64,000 nt of DNA. It comes from Hymenobacter pini (GTDB lineage: Bacteria; Bacteroidota; Bacteroidia; Cytophagales; Hymenobacteraceae). The translations under genes and the position numbers were made by a program. The notes under the pieces were generated by a model, which saw only the letters and a program-made list of their open reading frames with translations, did no database searches and was not told where the DNA came from. Positions 31,895 to 40,837 of this stretch are shown piece after piece (the stretch's first letter is position 1; the number at the start of each line of letters is the position of its first letter). Location of the stretch: assembly GCF_020421205.1 (NCBI RefSeq), contig NZ_JAIZZH010000005.1, positions 248,001 to 312,000 on the forward strand. The letters run 5' to 3'.

Positions 31895-33277
31895 CTACCC
31901 TCCCACCACCGGAGCATTAGGGGCAGGTACAGAGGGGTTGTACTGGGGCGTGGCGGCGTTGTGGATGGCGGTGGCCAGGCCCTTGTCCGATTTGAAGTCG
32001 TTGCGCTTATAGGGGCGGATGATGAGGCGCAGGGCCTTATCGGAGCTGAAGTAGCTGATGGCCCAGCCCACCAGCGTAACCACCTTGTTGCGGAAGCCCA
32101 CCAGCGTCATCAGGTGAACAAACAGCCAGGTAAGCCATCCGAAGAATCCCCCGAAGTGCTTGTTACCGGGCAAATCCACCACGGCGCGGTTGCGGCCCAC
32201 AATGGCCATGCTGCCCTTGTTGGTGTACTTGAACGGCTTGAGTGTTTCGCCGCGCAAGAGGCGCTTGAAGTTGTCGGCCAGCTGCTCGGCCTGCTGAATG
32301 GCCACGGGGGCCAGCATGGGGTAGCCGCGGGGCATTTCGTCGGTGACCATGTTGGCCACGTCGCCGATGGCGTACACGTTCTGGAAGCCCACCACCCGGT
32401 TCACGGTATCCACGTTAACGCGCTTGTTGCGGGCCACGGCGGCTTCGGGCAAGCCTTCCAGCGCCGCCCCGTTCACGCCAGCCGCCCAAATCAGGTTTTC
32501 GGTGCGGATGAACTCGGTGTCGGAGTAATACAGCTTGCCGTCCTCGAAGTGTTTGGCCTGCGTGTTGAGGCGCACGTGGATGCCCATTTCCTCCAGGTAA
32601 CGCTTGGCCTGCACCTGCGAGTCCTTACTCATGGGTCCCAGCACTTCCCCGCCAGATTCCACGAGGTAGATTTCCATCATCTTCAAGTCGAGCTCAGGAT
32701 AATCTTTGGGCAGCACGTCCTTGCGCATTTCGGCTAGGGAGCCGCAAATTTCTACCCCCGTGGGGCCGCCGCCTACTACCACTACGTTCATTAGAGCCTG
32801 GCGCTGGGCGGGGTCTTCGGTAAGAATGGCTTTTTCAAAACTCTGGAACAGGTAGCTTCGCAGGTTCAGCGCGTTGGGCACGCTCTTGATCTGCATGGCG
32901 TTCTGCTCGATACTGGTAAGGCCAAAAAAGTTGGTGAGCGAGCCGGTAGCCACCACCAGGTGGTCGTAGCGGATGTCGCCGATATTGGTGGTGAGCGTGC
33001 TGGTAGCCGGGTCCACTCGCTGCACGTCGGCCATGCGGTAGAAAAAGTTGTGCTGGCCGGCGAAGATTTTGCGGATGGGGTACGCAATGCTATCCGCTTC
33101 CAGCGCGCCGGTAGCTACCTGGTACAGCAGCGGCTGAAAGTTGTGGTAGTTGTTGCGGTCCACCACCACCACTTGCACCGGCGCGTCGGCCAAGTCTTTG
33201 GCCAGCCGCAGCCCGGCAAAGCCACAGCCGATGATAACGATACGAGGTTGGGAGGTACGCGGTAAGTTGGTATCCAT
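31895..33277 (-). CDS. ndh: Type II NADH dehydrogenase (NDH-2)
   Basis: 460 residues, single-subunit non-proton-pumping NADH:quinone oxidoreductase. FAD-binding GCGFAGLRLAKDL near residue 17, NADH-binding NVVVVGGGPTGVEICGSLAE near 165, and a second FAD contact YAIGDVANM. The C-terminus (GWLTWLFVHLMTLVGF, then a basic end) is the membrane-attaching region. It gives the cell a bypass of complex I, which is encoded 8 kb downstream. Confidence 0.93.
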   Translation of the reverse strand: MDTNLPRTSQPRIVIIGCGFAGLRLAKDLADAPVQVVVVDRNNYHNFQPLLYQVATGALEADSIAYPIRKIFAGQHNFFYRMADVQRVDPATSTLTTNIGDIRYDHLVVATGSLTNFFGLTSIEQNAMQIKSVPNALNLRSYLFQSFEKAILTEDPAQRQALMNVVVVGGGPTGVEICGSLAEMRKDVLPKDYPELDLKMMEIYLVESGGEVLGPMSKDSQVQAKRYLEEMGIHVRLNTQAKHFEDGKLYYSDTEFIRTENLIWAAGVNGAALEGLPEAAVARNKRVNVDTVNRVVGFQNVYAIGDVANMVTDEMPRGYPMLAPVAIQQAEQLADNFKRLLRGETLKPFKYTNKGSMAIVGRNRAVVDLPGNKHFGGFFGWLTWLFVHLMTLVGFRNKVVTLVGWAISYFSSDKALRLIIRPYKRNDFKSDKGLATAIHNAATPQYNPSVPAPNAPVVGG

Positions 33278-33393
33278 AGCGGCAGTGCGAAGGTCAAACA
33301 GTGGATGTACTGAATATAGGAGGGAATGGTTGAATAGGTAGGTAGATGTTTGAACTGTTGAATGGCTGGATTGCAGAATAGCTGGATGATAGA

Positions 33394-33557
33394 ACGGTCA
33401 TTGCGAGCAGCGCGAAGCAATCTGTCCTTCCCAGAGCGCTACACCCCGAAGAAGCAGAAAGCCCCTGACGCCAGCACGGCCGTCAGGGGCTTTTAAGTAA
33501 TGCAGAGAGTTGCGCTTCGAAAAGGATGGATTGCTTCGCGCTGCTCGCACTGACCGC
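33394..33557. repeat. Inverted repeat pair (GTCATTGCGAGC family) around a terminator
   Basis: Left arm 33394-33429 and right arm 33522-33557 are reverse complements over 36 bases with about five mismatches (core GCGAGCAGCGCGAAGCAATC). They enclose about 90 bases holding the hairpin at 33458-33493. The rest of the 297-nt gap is simple GGATGG/TTGAA-like sequence with no gene. Confidence 0.88.
33458..33493 (-). terminator. Terminator hairpin
   Basis: AAAGCCCCTGACG pairs perfectly with CGTCAGGGGCTTT around a 10-base loop. It is placed to end the minus-strand gene whose stop is at 33575; T tracts are short. Confidence 0.7.
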
Positions 33558-33574
33558 TCAACTATACACCCAAC

Positions 33575-34267
33575 TCAATAATCCACCCCTTCCTTCTTCT
33601 TAAACTCGCCGCTCTTCACCTGGTTGATGAGCTGCAGCCAGCTGAAGGGGTTTAGCAGCGGGTTGTTGGTAGCGGGCGTAGCTCCCATGCCCATGCGGCG
33701 CTGGTAGTCATTTTGCTGGGCCTGCATGGTTTGGCGGTAGTTGCCCATGCTGGTCACGGGCAGCGTGTTAAACATGCGGCGCATCACCTGCTCGTTCAGC
33801 TTCTCGGCCGGGGTACGGTCGGCTTCCGATGGAGCTTTCATGGCCAGAAAGGCTTCTTTAAAGGCCTTTTCAGTGGCATAGGGAAAGATGCGTACCTCGG
33901 GTAGCACCGTGGCGTCTTCCTTTAACTGCACAATAACGGAGTAGCTCTGGCGGGGGTAGCTTTCCGGGATAATAACGTACTGGTTGCGGTAGCCCAGGCT
34001 GCGAATCACGATACTGTCGCCGGCCAGCACGGGCAGGGAGAAGTAGCCGTAGGGGTTACTGGTGGTACCGCGCCCCGCCTTAGGCACGAAGATGGCCGCT
34101 CCGGGCACGCCCAGCAGGGAGTCGCCGGAGGCCACAATACCGGTAAACTGCACCACCCGGCGCTGGCCCTGCGCCTGCACCTTGCCGGGCACCAGCACCA
34201 ACGCAGCCAACAGCACGCCCATTACGGCAAGAAACAACAGGAAACGAAATCGGGCCACAACAGACAT
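33575..34267 (-). CDS. Exported carboxypeptidase-regulatory-like domain protein
   Basis: 230 residues from MSVVARFRFLLFLAVMGVLL (ATG 34267), signal peptide ending near VQAQ. Residues 35-110 look like a CarboxypepD_reg-like beta sandwich: FTGIVASGDSLLGVPGAAIF, TSNPYGYFSLPVLAGDSIVI. The rest is helical with LNPFSWLQLINQVKSGEF at the end. Such proteins are common periplasmic or outer-membrane-associated factors in Bacteroidota. Specific role unknown. Confidence 0.8.
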   Translation of the reverse strand: MSVVARFRFLLFLAVMGVLLAALVLVPGKVQAQGQRRVVQFTGIVASGDSLLGVPGAAIFVPKAGRGTTSNPYGYFSLPVLAGDSIVIRSLGYRNQYVIIPESYPRQSYSVIVQLKEDATVLPEVRIFPYATEKAFKEAFLAMKAPSEADRTPAEKLNEQVMRRMFNTLPVTSMGNYRQTMQAQQNDYQRRMGMGATPATNNPLLNPFSWLQLINQVKSGEFKKKEGVDY

Positions 34268-34285
34268 ACAAAGGGTTACGGTTAC

Positions 34286-34293
34286 CAAAGATA
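34286..34293 (-). promoter_or_regulatory. TAnnTTTG -7 box
   Basis: TATCTTTG on the minus strand, an exact match, 18 nt before the ATG at 34267. The predicted 5' leader would be only about 10 nt. Confidence 0.5.
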
Positions 34294-34378
34294 CGGCACT
34301 TTCGGGGGCCGCTGCGGGGTTTGTGTATAAATTCGGGCTCGGGCTGCACGTCAGCCTCCTTCTTGCCTTTTCCTAAAG

Positions 34379-34768
34379 ATGCGTCTGAAACACTTCACCG
34401 TTGCATTTGGCCAGCAACTCTTCAAAGCCCTCGGCGACGAATCCCGGGTGCGCATCCTGCACTTGCTCTGGCGCAACCAGGAAATGTGCATTTCAGACTT
34501 GGAACAGGTGCTGGATTTCAGCCAGACCAAAACCTCCCGGCAATTAGCATACCTGAAAAATGCTGGGCTGGTGAACTTCCGCCGCCTTGATAACTGGGTG
34601 TTCTACTTCATCAAGGACGAAGCCCAGGACTTTCTGCACCAGTTGCTGAGCTATATGGAGCGGGACCAGCAGTTGGTGCACGACCAGAAGATTTACCAAA
34701 CGCTCTGGTCGAATCGGGAGTTGGCCGCGTATAAGCTCCAAAACCGCCGCTGGACCGGAAATCAATAA
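34379..34768 (+). CDS. ArsR-family transcriptional regulator
   Basis: 129 residues. Winged helix-turn-helix: LFKALGDESRVRILHLLWR, the recognition region MCISDLEQVLDFSQTKTSRQ, then LAYLKNAGLVNFRRLDNWVF (wing). The conventional ELCVCDL metal site is replaced by MCISDLE with a single Cys, so classical arsenic or zinc sensing through two Cys is unlikely. The C-terminal extension is charged. A ferredoxin gene follows 53 nt downstream and may be coregulated. Confidence 0.88.
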   Translation: MRLKHFTVAFGQQLFKALGDESRVRILHLLWRNQEMCISDLEQVLDFSQTKTSRQLAYLKNAGLVNFRRLDNWVFYFIKDEAQDFLHQLLSYMERDQQLVHDQKIYQTLWSNRELAAYKLQNRRWTGNQ

Positions 34769-34821
34769 CACACGCTTAAGTTGATTTCCGCTGGTTCCTC
34801 CTCCCCTTTTGTCGTTGCCTC

Positions 34822-35145
34822 GTGAAATCCGCTGATTCTATTGTCCGTTTGTTTGTATGTACCGCCCAGAAGGACGAGGTGGGCAAAGACGTAGCCCGGG
34901 CCCTGAAGATTGAGCTGAAAAAACAGGGTCTCAAAAAACTCCTGACCGGCGGCGAAAAGCGAAAAGTGCGGGTACAAACCTGCAACTGCCTCGACCTGTG
35001 CAAGCAGTGCAAGAAAGGCCCCGGTGCCGCCCTCGTTGTTTATCCCGACGGCACCACCTACGGCAACGTGCGCCCCAAAGACGCCGCCGATATTGTGCAG
35101 CACCTGGGTGAAGGCCGCCCCGTGGAACGGCTACGGCTTGAATAG
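34822..35145 (+). CDS. Thioredoxin-like [2Fe-2S] ferredoxin
   Basis: 107 residues with a GTG start at 34822. The family is the stand-alone version of the NuoE-type fold. Cluster ligands are Cys12 (LFVCTAQKD) and three Cys in VQTCNCLDLCKQCKKGPG; the closing YPDGTTYGNVRPKDAADIVQ is conserved in the family. Soluble electron carrier; partner unknown. Lies between an ArsR regulator and a HAD phosphatase. Confidence 0.85.
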   Translation: MKSADSIVRLFVCTAQKDEVGKDVARALKIELKKQGLKKLLTGGEKRKVRVQTCNCLDLCKQCKKGPGAALVVYPDGTTYGNVRPKDAADIVQHLGEGRPVERLRLE

Positions 35146-35196
35146 CCAGTGTCAGCCCACTGTATATTTTAACTTCTCTACTTCATTACCTCACCA

Positions 35197-35889
35197 GTGA
35201 AATACCGCCACCTCTTTTTTGACCTCGACCATACGCTGTGGGATTTTGAAGCCAACGCCGACGAAACGCTGCGCCACCTGTTTGAGCAGCACAACTTGGC
35301 CCGGCATGGCATTACGGTGGAGAAATTCATTGAAGTGTATTCGGAGGTGAATCACGGGCTGTGGCGCCTGTACCAGAGCAATAAAATCAACCAGCAGCAG
35401 CTGCGCACGGTGCGGTTTCCGCGCACATTTGTGCAGCTGGGCCTGCGCGAGGAAGACTCGCCGGCGGGCATTTCAGAGCAGTTCACGGATATTCTGCCCC
35501 AGAAGTCGGCGGTGTTTCCGTATACCTACGAGGTACTGGACTACCTGCGCGACAAGGGCTACCAGTTGCATCTAATTACCAACGGCTTCCGCGACATTCA
35601 GCACGTAAAGCTGGCCTCGTCGCAGCTGACGGACTATTTTCAGGAGATGGTTACCTCCGAGTGTTGCGGCCACCTCAAGCCCGATACCCGCATTTTCCAG
35701 CACGCCCTGGAGCGCACCGGGGCCACGGCCGCCGAGAGCCTCATGATTGGTGACAACCTGGAATGCGACGTACTGGGTGCCTACAACGCCGGCCTCGACC
35801 AAGTGTATTTCAACCCCGACAAGCGCCGCCACTTCAACCAGATTACCTACGAAATCAGCTGCCTTAGTGAGCTGAAGGAGATTTTGTAA
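35197..35889 (+). CDS. HAD-family phosphatase (YjjG-like nucleotidase)
   Basis: 230 residues with GTG start at 35197 (MKYRHLFFDLDHTLWDFEAN). HAD motif I is DLDHT with Asp9 and Asp11, motif II is in LHLITNGFRDIQ, motif III Lys in HLKPDTRIF, and motif IV is MIGDNLECDVLGAYNAGLD. This is the YjjG branch, which removes phosphate from pyrimidine nucleoside monophosphates, including damaged ones. Cytoplasmic. Confidence 0.9.
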   Translation: MKYRHLFFDLDHTLWDFEANADETLRHLFEQHNLARHGITVEKFIEVYSEVNHGLWRLYQSNKINQQQLRTVRFPRTFVQLGLREEDSPAGISEQFTDILPQKSAVFPYTYEVLDYLRDKGYQLHLITNGFRDIQHVKLASSQLTDYFQEMVTSECCGHLKPDTRIFQHALERTGATAAESLMIGDNLECDVLGAYNAGLDQVYFNPDKRRHFNQITYEISCLSELKEIL

Positions 35890-35968
35890 GCCTGCGTCGG
35901 CCACGCTCCTATCGACTGTCCTCTTGCGACGCGCTTAGGAGAGCAGCTGTTAGAGGAATCTCAGCGCC

Positions 35969-35976
35969 TACCTTTG
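35969..35976 (+). promoter_or_regulatory. TAnnTTTG -7 box almost touching the start codon
   Basis: TACCTTTG ends 4 nt before the ATG at 35981. With the usual distance from -7 box to transcription start in Bacteroidota, the mRNA would begin at or just inside the start codon, meaning a leaderless transcript or a later start. Confidence 0.5.
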
Positions 35977-35980
35977 CCGC

Positions 35981-36529
35981 ATGATTCGCTTACTTGGTTT
36001 TTCGGGCCGGCGCGGCAGTGGTAAAGACACCGTAGCCCGGCTTATTCAGCAGTTGCAACCTCAGCAGCGCTGGCACATTCGCTCGGTGGGTGAGCCCATT
36101 AAAGCCGTATGCGCCGCGTTGGCTGGCGAAGGCACGGCCCCGTATTTCTCCCAGCAGGGCAAAGCTGAGAAGCTGCCCGCCTTTGGGCGTACCCGGGGCG
36201 AGATGCTGCAACAAGTAGGCCTGGCCCTGCGCCAGTGGGAGCCGGATATCTGGGTGCAGGCCTTCTTCTCCACGCTGCCCACCGACAAGCACACCCTGAT
36301 TCCGGATGTGCGCTTTCCCAATGAAGCCGACCTCATCCGCAGCCGGGGCGGCCTGATGGTGCGCGTGGAAGGTGACCCGCTGCTCCAGCGCGGCGACGGT
36401 ACCCGCGACGACCAACACCCCAGCGAAACCGCCCTGGACCACTACCCCAACTTCGACTTCACCATTCACAACACCGGCTCCCTGGCCGATTTGGAGTGGC
36501 AGGTGAGGGCGTTGCTGGGGCGATTATAG
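35981..36529 (+). CDS. Deoxynucleoside monophosphate kinase-like P-loop protein
   Basis: 182 residues. Walker A GFSGRRGSGKDTVARL at 6-21 and the later PDVRFPNEADLIRSRGG motif are those of the phage-T4-gp1-like dNMP kinase / deoxynucleotide monophosphate kinase family found in bacteria and phages. It likely phosphorylates dNMPs in the cytoplasm. No phage genes lie around it. Confidence 0.8.
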   Translation: MIRLLGFSGRRGSGKDTVARLIQQLQPQQRWHIRSVGEPIKAVCAALAGEGTAPYFSQQGKAEKLPAFGRTRGEMLQQVGLALRQWEPDIWVQAFFSTLPTDKHTLIPDVRFPNEADLIRSRGGLMVRVEGDPLLQRGDGTRDDQHPSETALDHYPNFDFTIHNTGSLADLEWQVRALLGRL

Positions 36530-36551
36530 AAACCTTTTATCTATTCCGCTC

Positions 36552-37007
36552 ATGGCGCGTGAGTCTAGTTTTAGCTTCTGGCTTAGAGCATGGGTGCAAC
36601 CGCTTATAGCGTCTGCCTTTTTATTAAGCATGCTGTGGCTGGCGGCGCAGCGTTGGCGCACTTTGCATGGAACTCCTGCTACTGCCATCGTACACGCGTT
36701 ACCCGGCCGGATTGGTTCAGGCAAAAGCAGCACCTACGAGGTGGTAGTAAATTACGAACTGCCGCAGGAGCGCCTCAGGCTTGCCCGCGTACTCACCAAT
36801 CAGAGTGCTTTCGAACAACTGACGTTAGGCGATACGGTTGGTGTTCGTTACGCCAAAAATCAAGCAAAAAAGCCGCTGCTGGCTTCCGAATGGAGTTTTA
36901 GTGGCGGAATGATTGTGCTTTCACTTGGGTCATTATTCTTCTTTTTCACAGGCCTACAGGCAAATAAGGACTGGCGTGGACGCCGTCGAGCGGGATATTT
37001 GCCTTAA
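36552..37007 (+). CDS. DUF3592-like membrane protein
   Basis: 151 residues with two membrane helices (PLIASAFLLSMLWLAA near residue 17 and GGMIVLSLGSLFFFFTGL near 117) enclosing a beta-rich domain (GTPATAIVHALPGRIGSGKS, YEVVVNYELP, TLGDTVGVRYAKN). This is the DUF3592 layout. The GSGKS stretch is not a working P-loop in this context. Function unknown. Its stop is 2 nt from the convergent GH43 gene. Confidence 0.7.
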   Translation: MARESSFSFWLRAWVQPLIASAFLLSMLWLAAQRWRTLHGTPATAIVHALPGRIGSGKSSTYEVVVNYELPQERLRLARVLTNQSAFEQLTLGDTVGVRYAKNQAKKPLLASEWSFSGGMIVLSLGSLFFFFTGLQANKDWRGRRRAGYLP

Positions 37008-37008
37008 C

Positions 37009-38007
37009 TCAACCTACCGGTACCTGCTGCTCCTGCCACGAAGGCGTGCCGCCCGACGCGAGGCGCGGCCAGCCATCCACGTATTCCAGCCGGTCGAGTA
37101 GCAGCACGCGGCGCGAATAGCCCTGCTCGTCGTCAATAGCATCAAAGGTAAGCTGTTGGGGGTCGATGGCGTGGTAGGCAAGCCAGTCGTGGCCAGCGGC
37201 ATCGGTTACCACGCAGTTGTGACCGGGCGCGTGCCAGTGGCGGTCAGCCTCGAGCAAGGTGGCGTAAGGATTGCCAGCAGCTTCGGCCAGCGTTTCGAAG
37301 GGGCCGAGGGCGTGGCGGGAACGGGCCACCAGCACGGCGTAGTGGGCATCGGGTCCGCAGCAGTTATTGCCTGAGCAAAACAAGTAATACCAGCCCTGGC
37401 GCAGAATTACCCAACTGCCTTCCAGCAATTGGTCGTAGCGGCGCGGGTCGCCGGCTCCGGCCGGGTGCAGCAGCTTGCGGGTTTTGCTGTTGGGCTTGAA
37501 TGATATCCGGTCTTCGGCCAGCTCCCGCACCCGCAGCGGCCCAAAGCCTGAGCCCCAGTATATCAGCCGCTTGCCCGTAGCCGGGTCGTCGAAGGCCATG
37601 GGGTCAATGTCCTCAAAGCCCTTGCCGCGCCGCAGCGGAGCGCCTATATCCCGGAACGGGCCGGCGGGCTCGGTGGCCGTGGCCACAGCTAGGCAAAGCC
37701 CGGTGCCTCGGTCGGGCTTTGCAGAATAGTACAGGTAAAAAGTGCCTTGGTGCTCCGACACGTGCGGAGCCCAGAACTTCTGCGTGCGGCTGGCCCAGCT
37801 GGGTTTTTCCGGCAATCCTTCGCCCAGATACTCCCACTGCACTAAATCCTGCGAGCGGGCCACTTGTAGGTTGATAATTGCCCCGCCAGGGCGCTTGGTT
37901 TGGGTACCGTAGGCGTAATAGTAGCCGTCGGAAGCCCGGATAATGGTGGGGTCAGGAAAGTCAAAATCCCACACGGGATTTTGATACGTGGTGGCCGTTT
38001 TGGTCAT
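37009..38007 (-). CDS. Glycoside hydrolase family 43 enzyme
   Basis: 332 residues from MTKTATTYQNPVWDFDFPDP (ATG 38007). Five-bladed propeller of GH43 (arabinofuranosidase/xylosidase group). Catalytic triad candidates: base Asp19 in DFDFPDPTII, Asp135 in EDIDPMAF, acid Glu196 in QLLEGSWVI. Aromatic binding residues such as KFWAPHV and HAPGHNCVV agree. There is no signal peptide, so it would act in the cytoplasm on imported oligosaccharides, although no transporter or SusCD pair is adjacent. The frame is open upstream to 38223, but that part reads as noncoding. Confidence 0.88.
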   Translation of the reverse strand: MTKTATTYQNPVWDFDFPDPTIIRASDGYYYAYGTQTKRPGGAIINLQVARSQDLVQWEYLGEGLPEKPSWASRTQKFWAPHVSEHQGTFYLYYSAKPDRGTGLCLAVATATEPAGPFRDIGAPLRRGKGFEDIDPMAFDDPATGKRLIYWGSGFGPLRVRELAEDRISFKPNSKTRKLLHPAGAGDPRRYDQLLEGSWVILRQGWYYLFCSGNNCCGPDAHYAVLVARSRHALGPFETLAEAAGNPYATLLEADRHWHAPGHNCVVTDAAGHDWLAYHAIDPQQLTFDAIDDEQGYSRRVLLLDRLEYVDGWPRLASGGTPSWQEQQVPVG

Positions 38008-38133
38008 TTGAATACGAGGCAGTAGGCTGGCTGCACAAACGAATTCTACCCGCAATAGATACAGTTCGACGCTACGGTTCTGCGTTGCTACTTCCGCCAA
38101 TACCCTACCCTTCAGCAATCCGCTATATCCCGT

Positions 38134-38511
38134 ATGAAGCGCAAGAAACTCCTGCTGCCCCCGATACTCAGTCTGCTTCTGTTTTTCTGCTGGCCCACCC
38201 CGGCCCGGCGCACCGTACTGCACGCTTACTCCGATAATGCCTTTGGCATGTGGGGCCTCACTCTGTATCTAGATGGACATTTTGACGTTTACCTGCCTAC
38301 TAACCAGAGCAGCGGCCGGTTCCGGCTAACCGGCGACACTATTGAGCTGTACTACTCTGAGAAAAGCGCTGGCTTTCCGGCAGCCTACCTCATCAACCGG
38401 CAACAACAGCGGCTGGATAAGCTGGAAAATCACCAAGGCAAATGGGTAAACAGTCCGAATACCAATTGGATGGCCTTAACATTCGACTCTACCCGCCACT
38501 ACTTCCGGTAA
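38134..38511 (+). CDS. Small exported protein, 125 aa
   Basis: 125 residues, N-terminal MKRKKLLLPPILSLLLFFCW hydrophobic signal or anchor after four basic residues. The rest (GMWGLTLYLDGHFDVYLPTN, then SGRFRLTGDTIELYY) looks like a small beta-sheet domain with periodic aromatic residues. No family recognised. Diverges from the GH43 gene. Confidence 0.55.
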   Translation: MKRKKLLLPPILSLLLFFCWPTPARRTVLHAYSDNAFGMWGLTLYLDGHFDVYLPTNQSSGRFRLTGDTIELYYSEKSAGFPAAYLINRQQQRLDKLENHQGKWVNSPNTNWMALTFDSTRHYFR

Positions 38512-38527
38512 CTTGAGCCGGCCTTCC

Positions 38528-38535
38528 TACCTTTG
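38528..38535 (+). promoter_or_regulatory. TAnnTTTG -7 box upstream of pruA
   Basis: TACCTTTG, exact consensus, 37 nt before the pruA ATG and 16 nt after the preceding stop codon. Confidence 0.5.
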
Positions 38536-38572
38536 CCTTCTCCATCCTAGCACCTCAAACCATCACCCAACT

Positions 38573-40237
38573 ATGGCGAACGGCTTTTTTAACGTACCCA
38601 CCCCGATAAACGAGCCCGTGAAGGGCTACGCCCCCAACTCGCCCGAGCGTACCGAGCTGCTCAAAACCCTAAAAGAGCTTAAGCAGCAGCAGCGCGATAT
38701 TCCCATGCACATTGGCGGCCAAGAAGTGCGCACCGGCCAAACCCAGCGCATCAGCCCGCCCCACGACCACCAGCATACCCTGGGCCACTTCCACGAGGGC
38801 TCGGCTGAGCACGTACAGCAGGCCATCGACGCCGCCCTGGCCGCCCGCCCTCGCTGGGCCGACATGGCCTGGGAACAGCGCGCCGCCATTTTCCTGAAGG
38901 CCGCCGACCTGCTGGCCGGCCCCTACCGGGCCCGTATCAACGCGGCCACTATGCTGGGCCAGAGCAAAAACGCTTTCCAGGCCGAAATTGACGCCGCCTG
39001 CGAGTTGATCGACTTCTTCCGCTTCAACGTGCACTTCATGCAGGAGCTCTACCGGCAGCAGCCCCAGAGCCAGCCCGGCATGTGGAACCGCCTGGAGCAC
39101 CGCCCGCTGGAGGGCTTCGTGTTTGCCCTCACTCCCTTCAACTTCACTTCTATTGCCGCCAACCTGCCTTCCTCGGCCGCTATGATGGGCAACGTGGTGG
39201 TGTGGAAACCCGCCAACACCCAGATCTACTCGGCTCAGGTGCTGATGGAACTGTTCAAGGAAGCCGGCGTGCCCGACGGCGTGATCAACTTGGTATACGT
39301 AGACGGCCCCACCGCTGGCAAGGTCATCTTCGAGCACCCCGAGTTTGCCGGCATCCACTTCACCGGCTCCACGGGCGTGTTCCAGAACATCTGGCAGACG
39401 ATTGGCCAGAACATCAAGCGCTACAAAAGCTACCCCCGCATCGTGGGCGAAACCGGTGGCAAAGACTTCATCGTGGCCCACAAATCGGCGCACGCTAAGG
39501 CCGTGGCCGTGGGCATCAGCCGGGGTGCGTTTGAGTACCAGGGCCAGAAGTGCTCGGCCGCCTCGCGCGTGTACCTGCCCAGCAACCTCGCCGACGAGAT
39601 TCTGGGCTACGTGAAGGAAGACCTCAAGTCGTTCAAAATGGGCGACGTGGAGGACTTCTCAAACTTCATCAACGCCGTTATCGACGAGAAGTCGTTCGAT
39701 AAGCTGGCTAAGTTCATCGACGGCGCCAAGGCTGATGCCAACGCCGAAATCGTGGCCGGCGGCAACTACGATAAATCGAAAGGCTACTTCATCGAGCCCA
39801 CGGTTATTGTTACCAAAGACCCCAAGTACGTGACCATGTGCGAGGAGCTGTTTGGGCCGGTGGTAACGGTATTCGTGTACGAAGCCGACGAGTTTGAGCA
39901 GACGCTGGAGCTGGTGGATAGCACTTCGCCCTACGCCCTCACCGGCGCCATCTTCGCCCAGGACCGCTACGCCGTGGACCTGGCCTCGAAGAAGCTGGTG
40001 CAGGCCGCCGGTAACTTCTACATCAACGACAAGCCCACCGGGGCCGTGGTAGGGCAGCAGCCCTTCGGCGGGGCCCGCGCATCCGGCACCAACGATAAGG
40101 CCGGCTCCCTGCTGAACCTGCTCCGCTGGGTGTCGCCGCGCGCTATCAAGGAAACCTTCGTGCCGCCCGTTGATTACCGTTACCCCTTCCTGGGCGTAGA
40201 AACCGGTGAAAACCTGCAAACCGACAAAGGGCTGTAG
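38573..40237 (+). CDS. pruA: L-glutamate gamma-semialdehyde dehydrogenase
   Basis: 554 residues from MANGFFNVPTPINEPVKGYA (ATG 38573). Oxidises glutamate-5-semialdehyde (from proline) to glutamate with NAD+. Catalytic Cys327 lies in YQGQKCSAASRVY and general-base Glu293 in IVGETGGKDF; NAD-binding FTGSTGVFQNIW is present. The PruA-specific opening EPVKGYAPNSPERTEL is clear and the length is standard. The proline dehydrogenase partner is not in the window. Monocistronic with its own promoter and terminator. Confidence 0.96.
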   Translation: MANGFFNVPTPINEPVKGYAPNSPERTELLKTLKELKQQQRDIPMHIGGQEVRTGQTQRISPPHDHQHTLGHFHEGSAEHVQQAIDAALAARPRWADMAWEQRAAIFLKAADLLAGPYRARINAATMLGQSKNAFQAEIDAACELIDFFRFNVHFMQELYRQQPQSQPGMWNRLEHRPLEGFVFALTPFNFTSIAANLPSSAAMMGNVVVWKPANTQIYSAQVLMELFKEAGVPDGVINLVYVDGPTAGKVIFEHPEFAGIHFTGSTGVFQNIWQTIGQNIKRYKSYPRIVGETGGKDFIVAHKSAHAKAVAVGISRGAFEYQGQKCSAASRVYLPSNLADEILGYVKEDLKSFKMGDVEDFSNFINAVIDEKSFDKLAKFIDGAKADANAEIVAGGNYDKSKGYFIEPTVIVTKDPKYVTMCEELFGPVVTVFVYEADEFEQTLELVDSTSPYALTGAIFAQDRYAVDLASKKLVQAAGNFYINDKPTGAVVGQQPFGGARASGTNDKAGSLLNLLRWVSPRAIKETFVPPVDYRYPFLGVETGENLQTDKGL

Positions 40238-40253
40238 GCTTTCGTAACTATTT

Positions 40254-40290
40254 AAAAGGCCGCCTCCCAATACTCGGGGGCGGCCTTTTT
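40254..40290 (+). terminator. Terminator after pruA
   Basis: AAAAGGCCGCCTCC pairs with GGGGGCGGCCTTTTT around a short loop. It also faces the convergent zinc-ribbon gene ending at 40295 and can act in both directions. Confidence 0.9.
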
Positions 40291-40294
40291 AGTA

Positions 40295-40837
40295 TTATAT
40301 ACGCTGGTAAATGACAGAAACATCAACGCCTAACTTCTGCTGAAATCGACTTATAAAATACTCGGTCAAGTTAGGCCAATTCCAGAATTTGAAGCCTAAA
40401 TCACTGAAACCCCATTGCGGTATAAACCGAAATTGATGAATGCTATTTGTAGTGTTACAAACTGGACAAACTATGTTATCCATGTCACTCTCATACCAGT
40501 CTTCCAGAAAACTCAGGTCCTCTTCTGCCAAATTTTGGTAACAGGTGGGACAGTGTATTTTATCTATCCCATTGCCACCAGTATCGAAGATGTACCTCTC
40601 CGTGATAATCTCTAGTCCATTTATATTCAAGCTAAAAATATGATTAATAGCCGATTCGGTTACTTGCTTGGCCCCATCCGATATTGCATAACCCTTATTA
40701 GGGTTTAGAATACAGTGTGTAGATGTAGGCTTTACTATATCATCTACAACTAGCCAGTGTAAAATTTCCTTTGCCTTCGTTATTCTATCAGGGTAGATTG
40801 ATACTTGCGGAACAATTGCAATACTGTAGTCACTCAT
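40295..40837 (-). CDS. AT-rich protein with a zinc-ribbon-like Cys pair
   Basis: 180 residues starting MSDYSIAIVPQVSIYPDRIT. Two CxxC pairs, IHCPTC and IVCPVC about 33 residues apart, are likely to bind zinc. The rest is rich in Asn, Ile and Tyr, and the gene is much more AT-rich than its surroundings. It overlaps the Uma2 gene by one base (start 40837), so the two form a unit. Family not recognised; an immunity or defence role would be speculation. Confidence 0.65.
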   Translation of the reverse strand: MSDYSIAIVPQVSIYPDRITKAKEILHWLVVDDIVKPTSTHCILNPNKGYAISDGAKQVTESAINHIFSLNINGLEIITERYIFDTGGNGIDKIHCPTCYQNLAEEDLSFLEDWYESDMDNIVCPVCNTTNSIHQFRFIPQWGFSDLGFKFWNWPNLTEYFISRFQQKLGVDVSVIYQRI

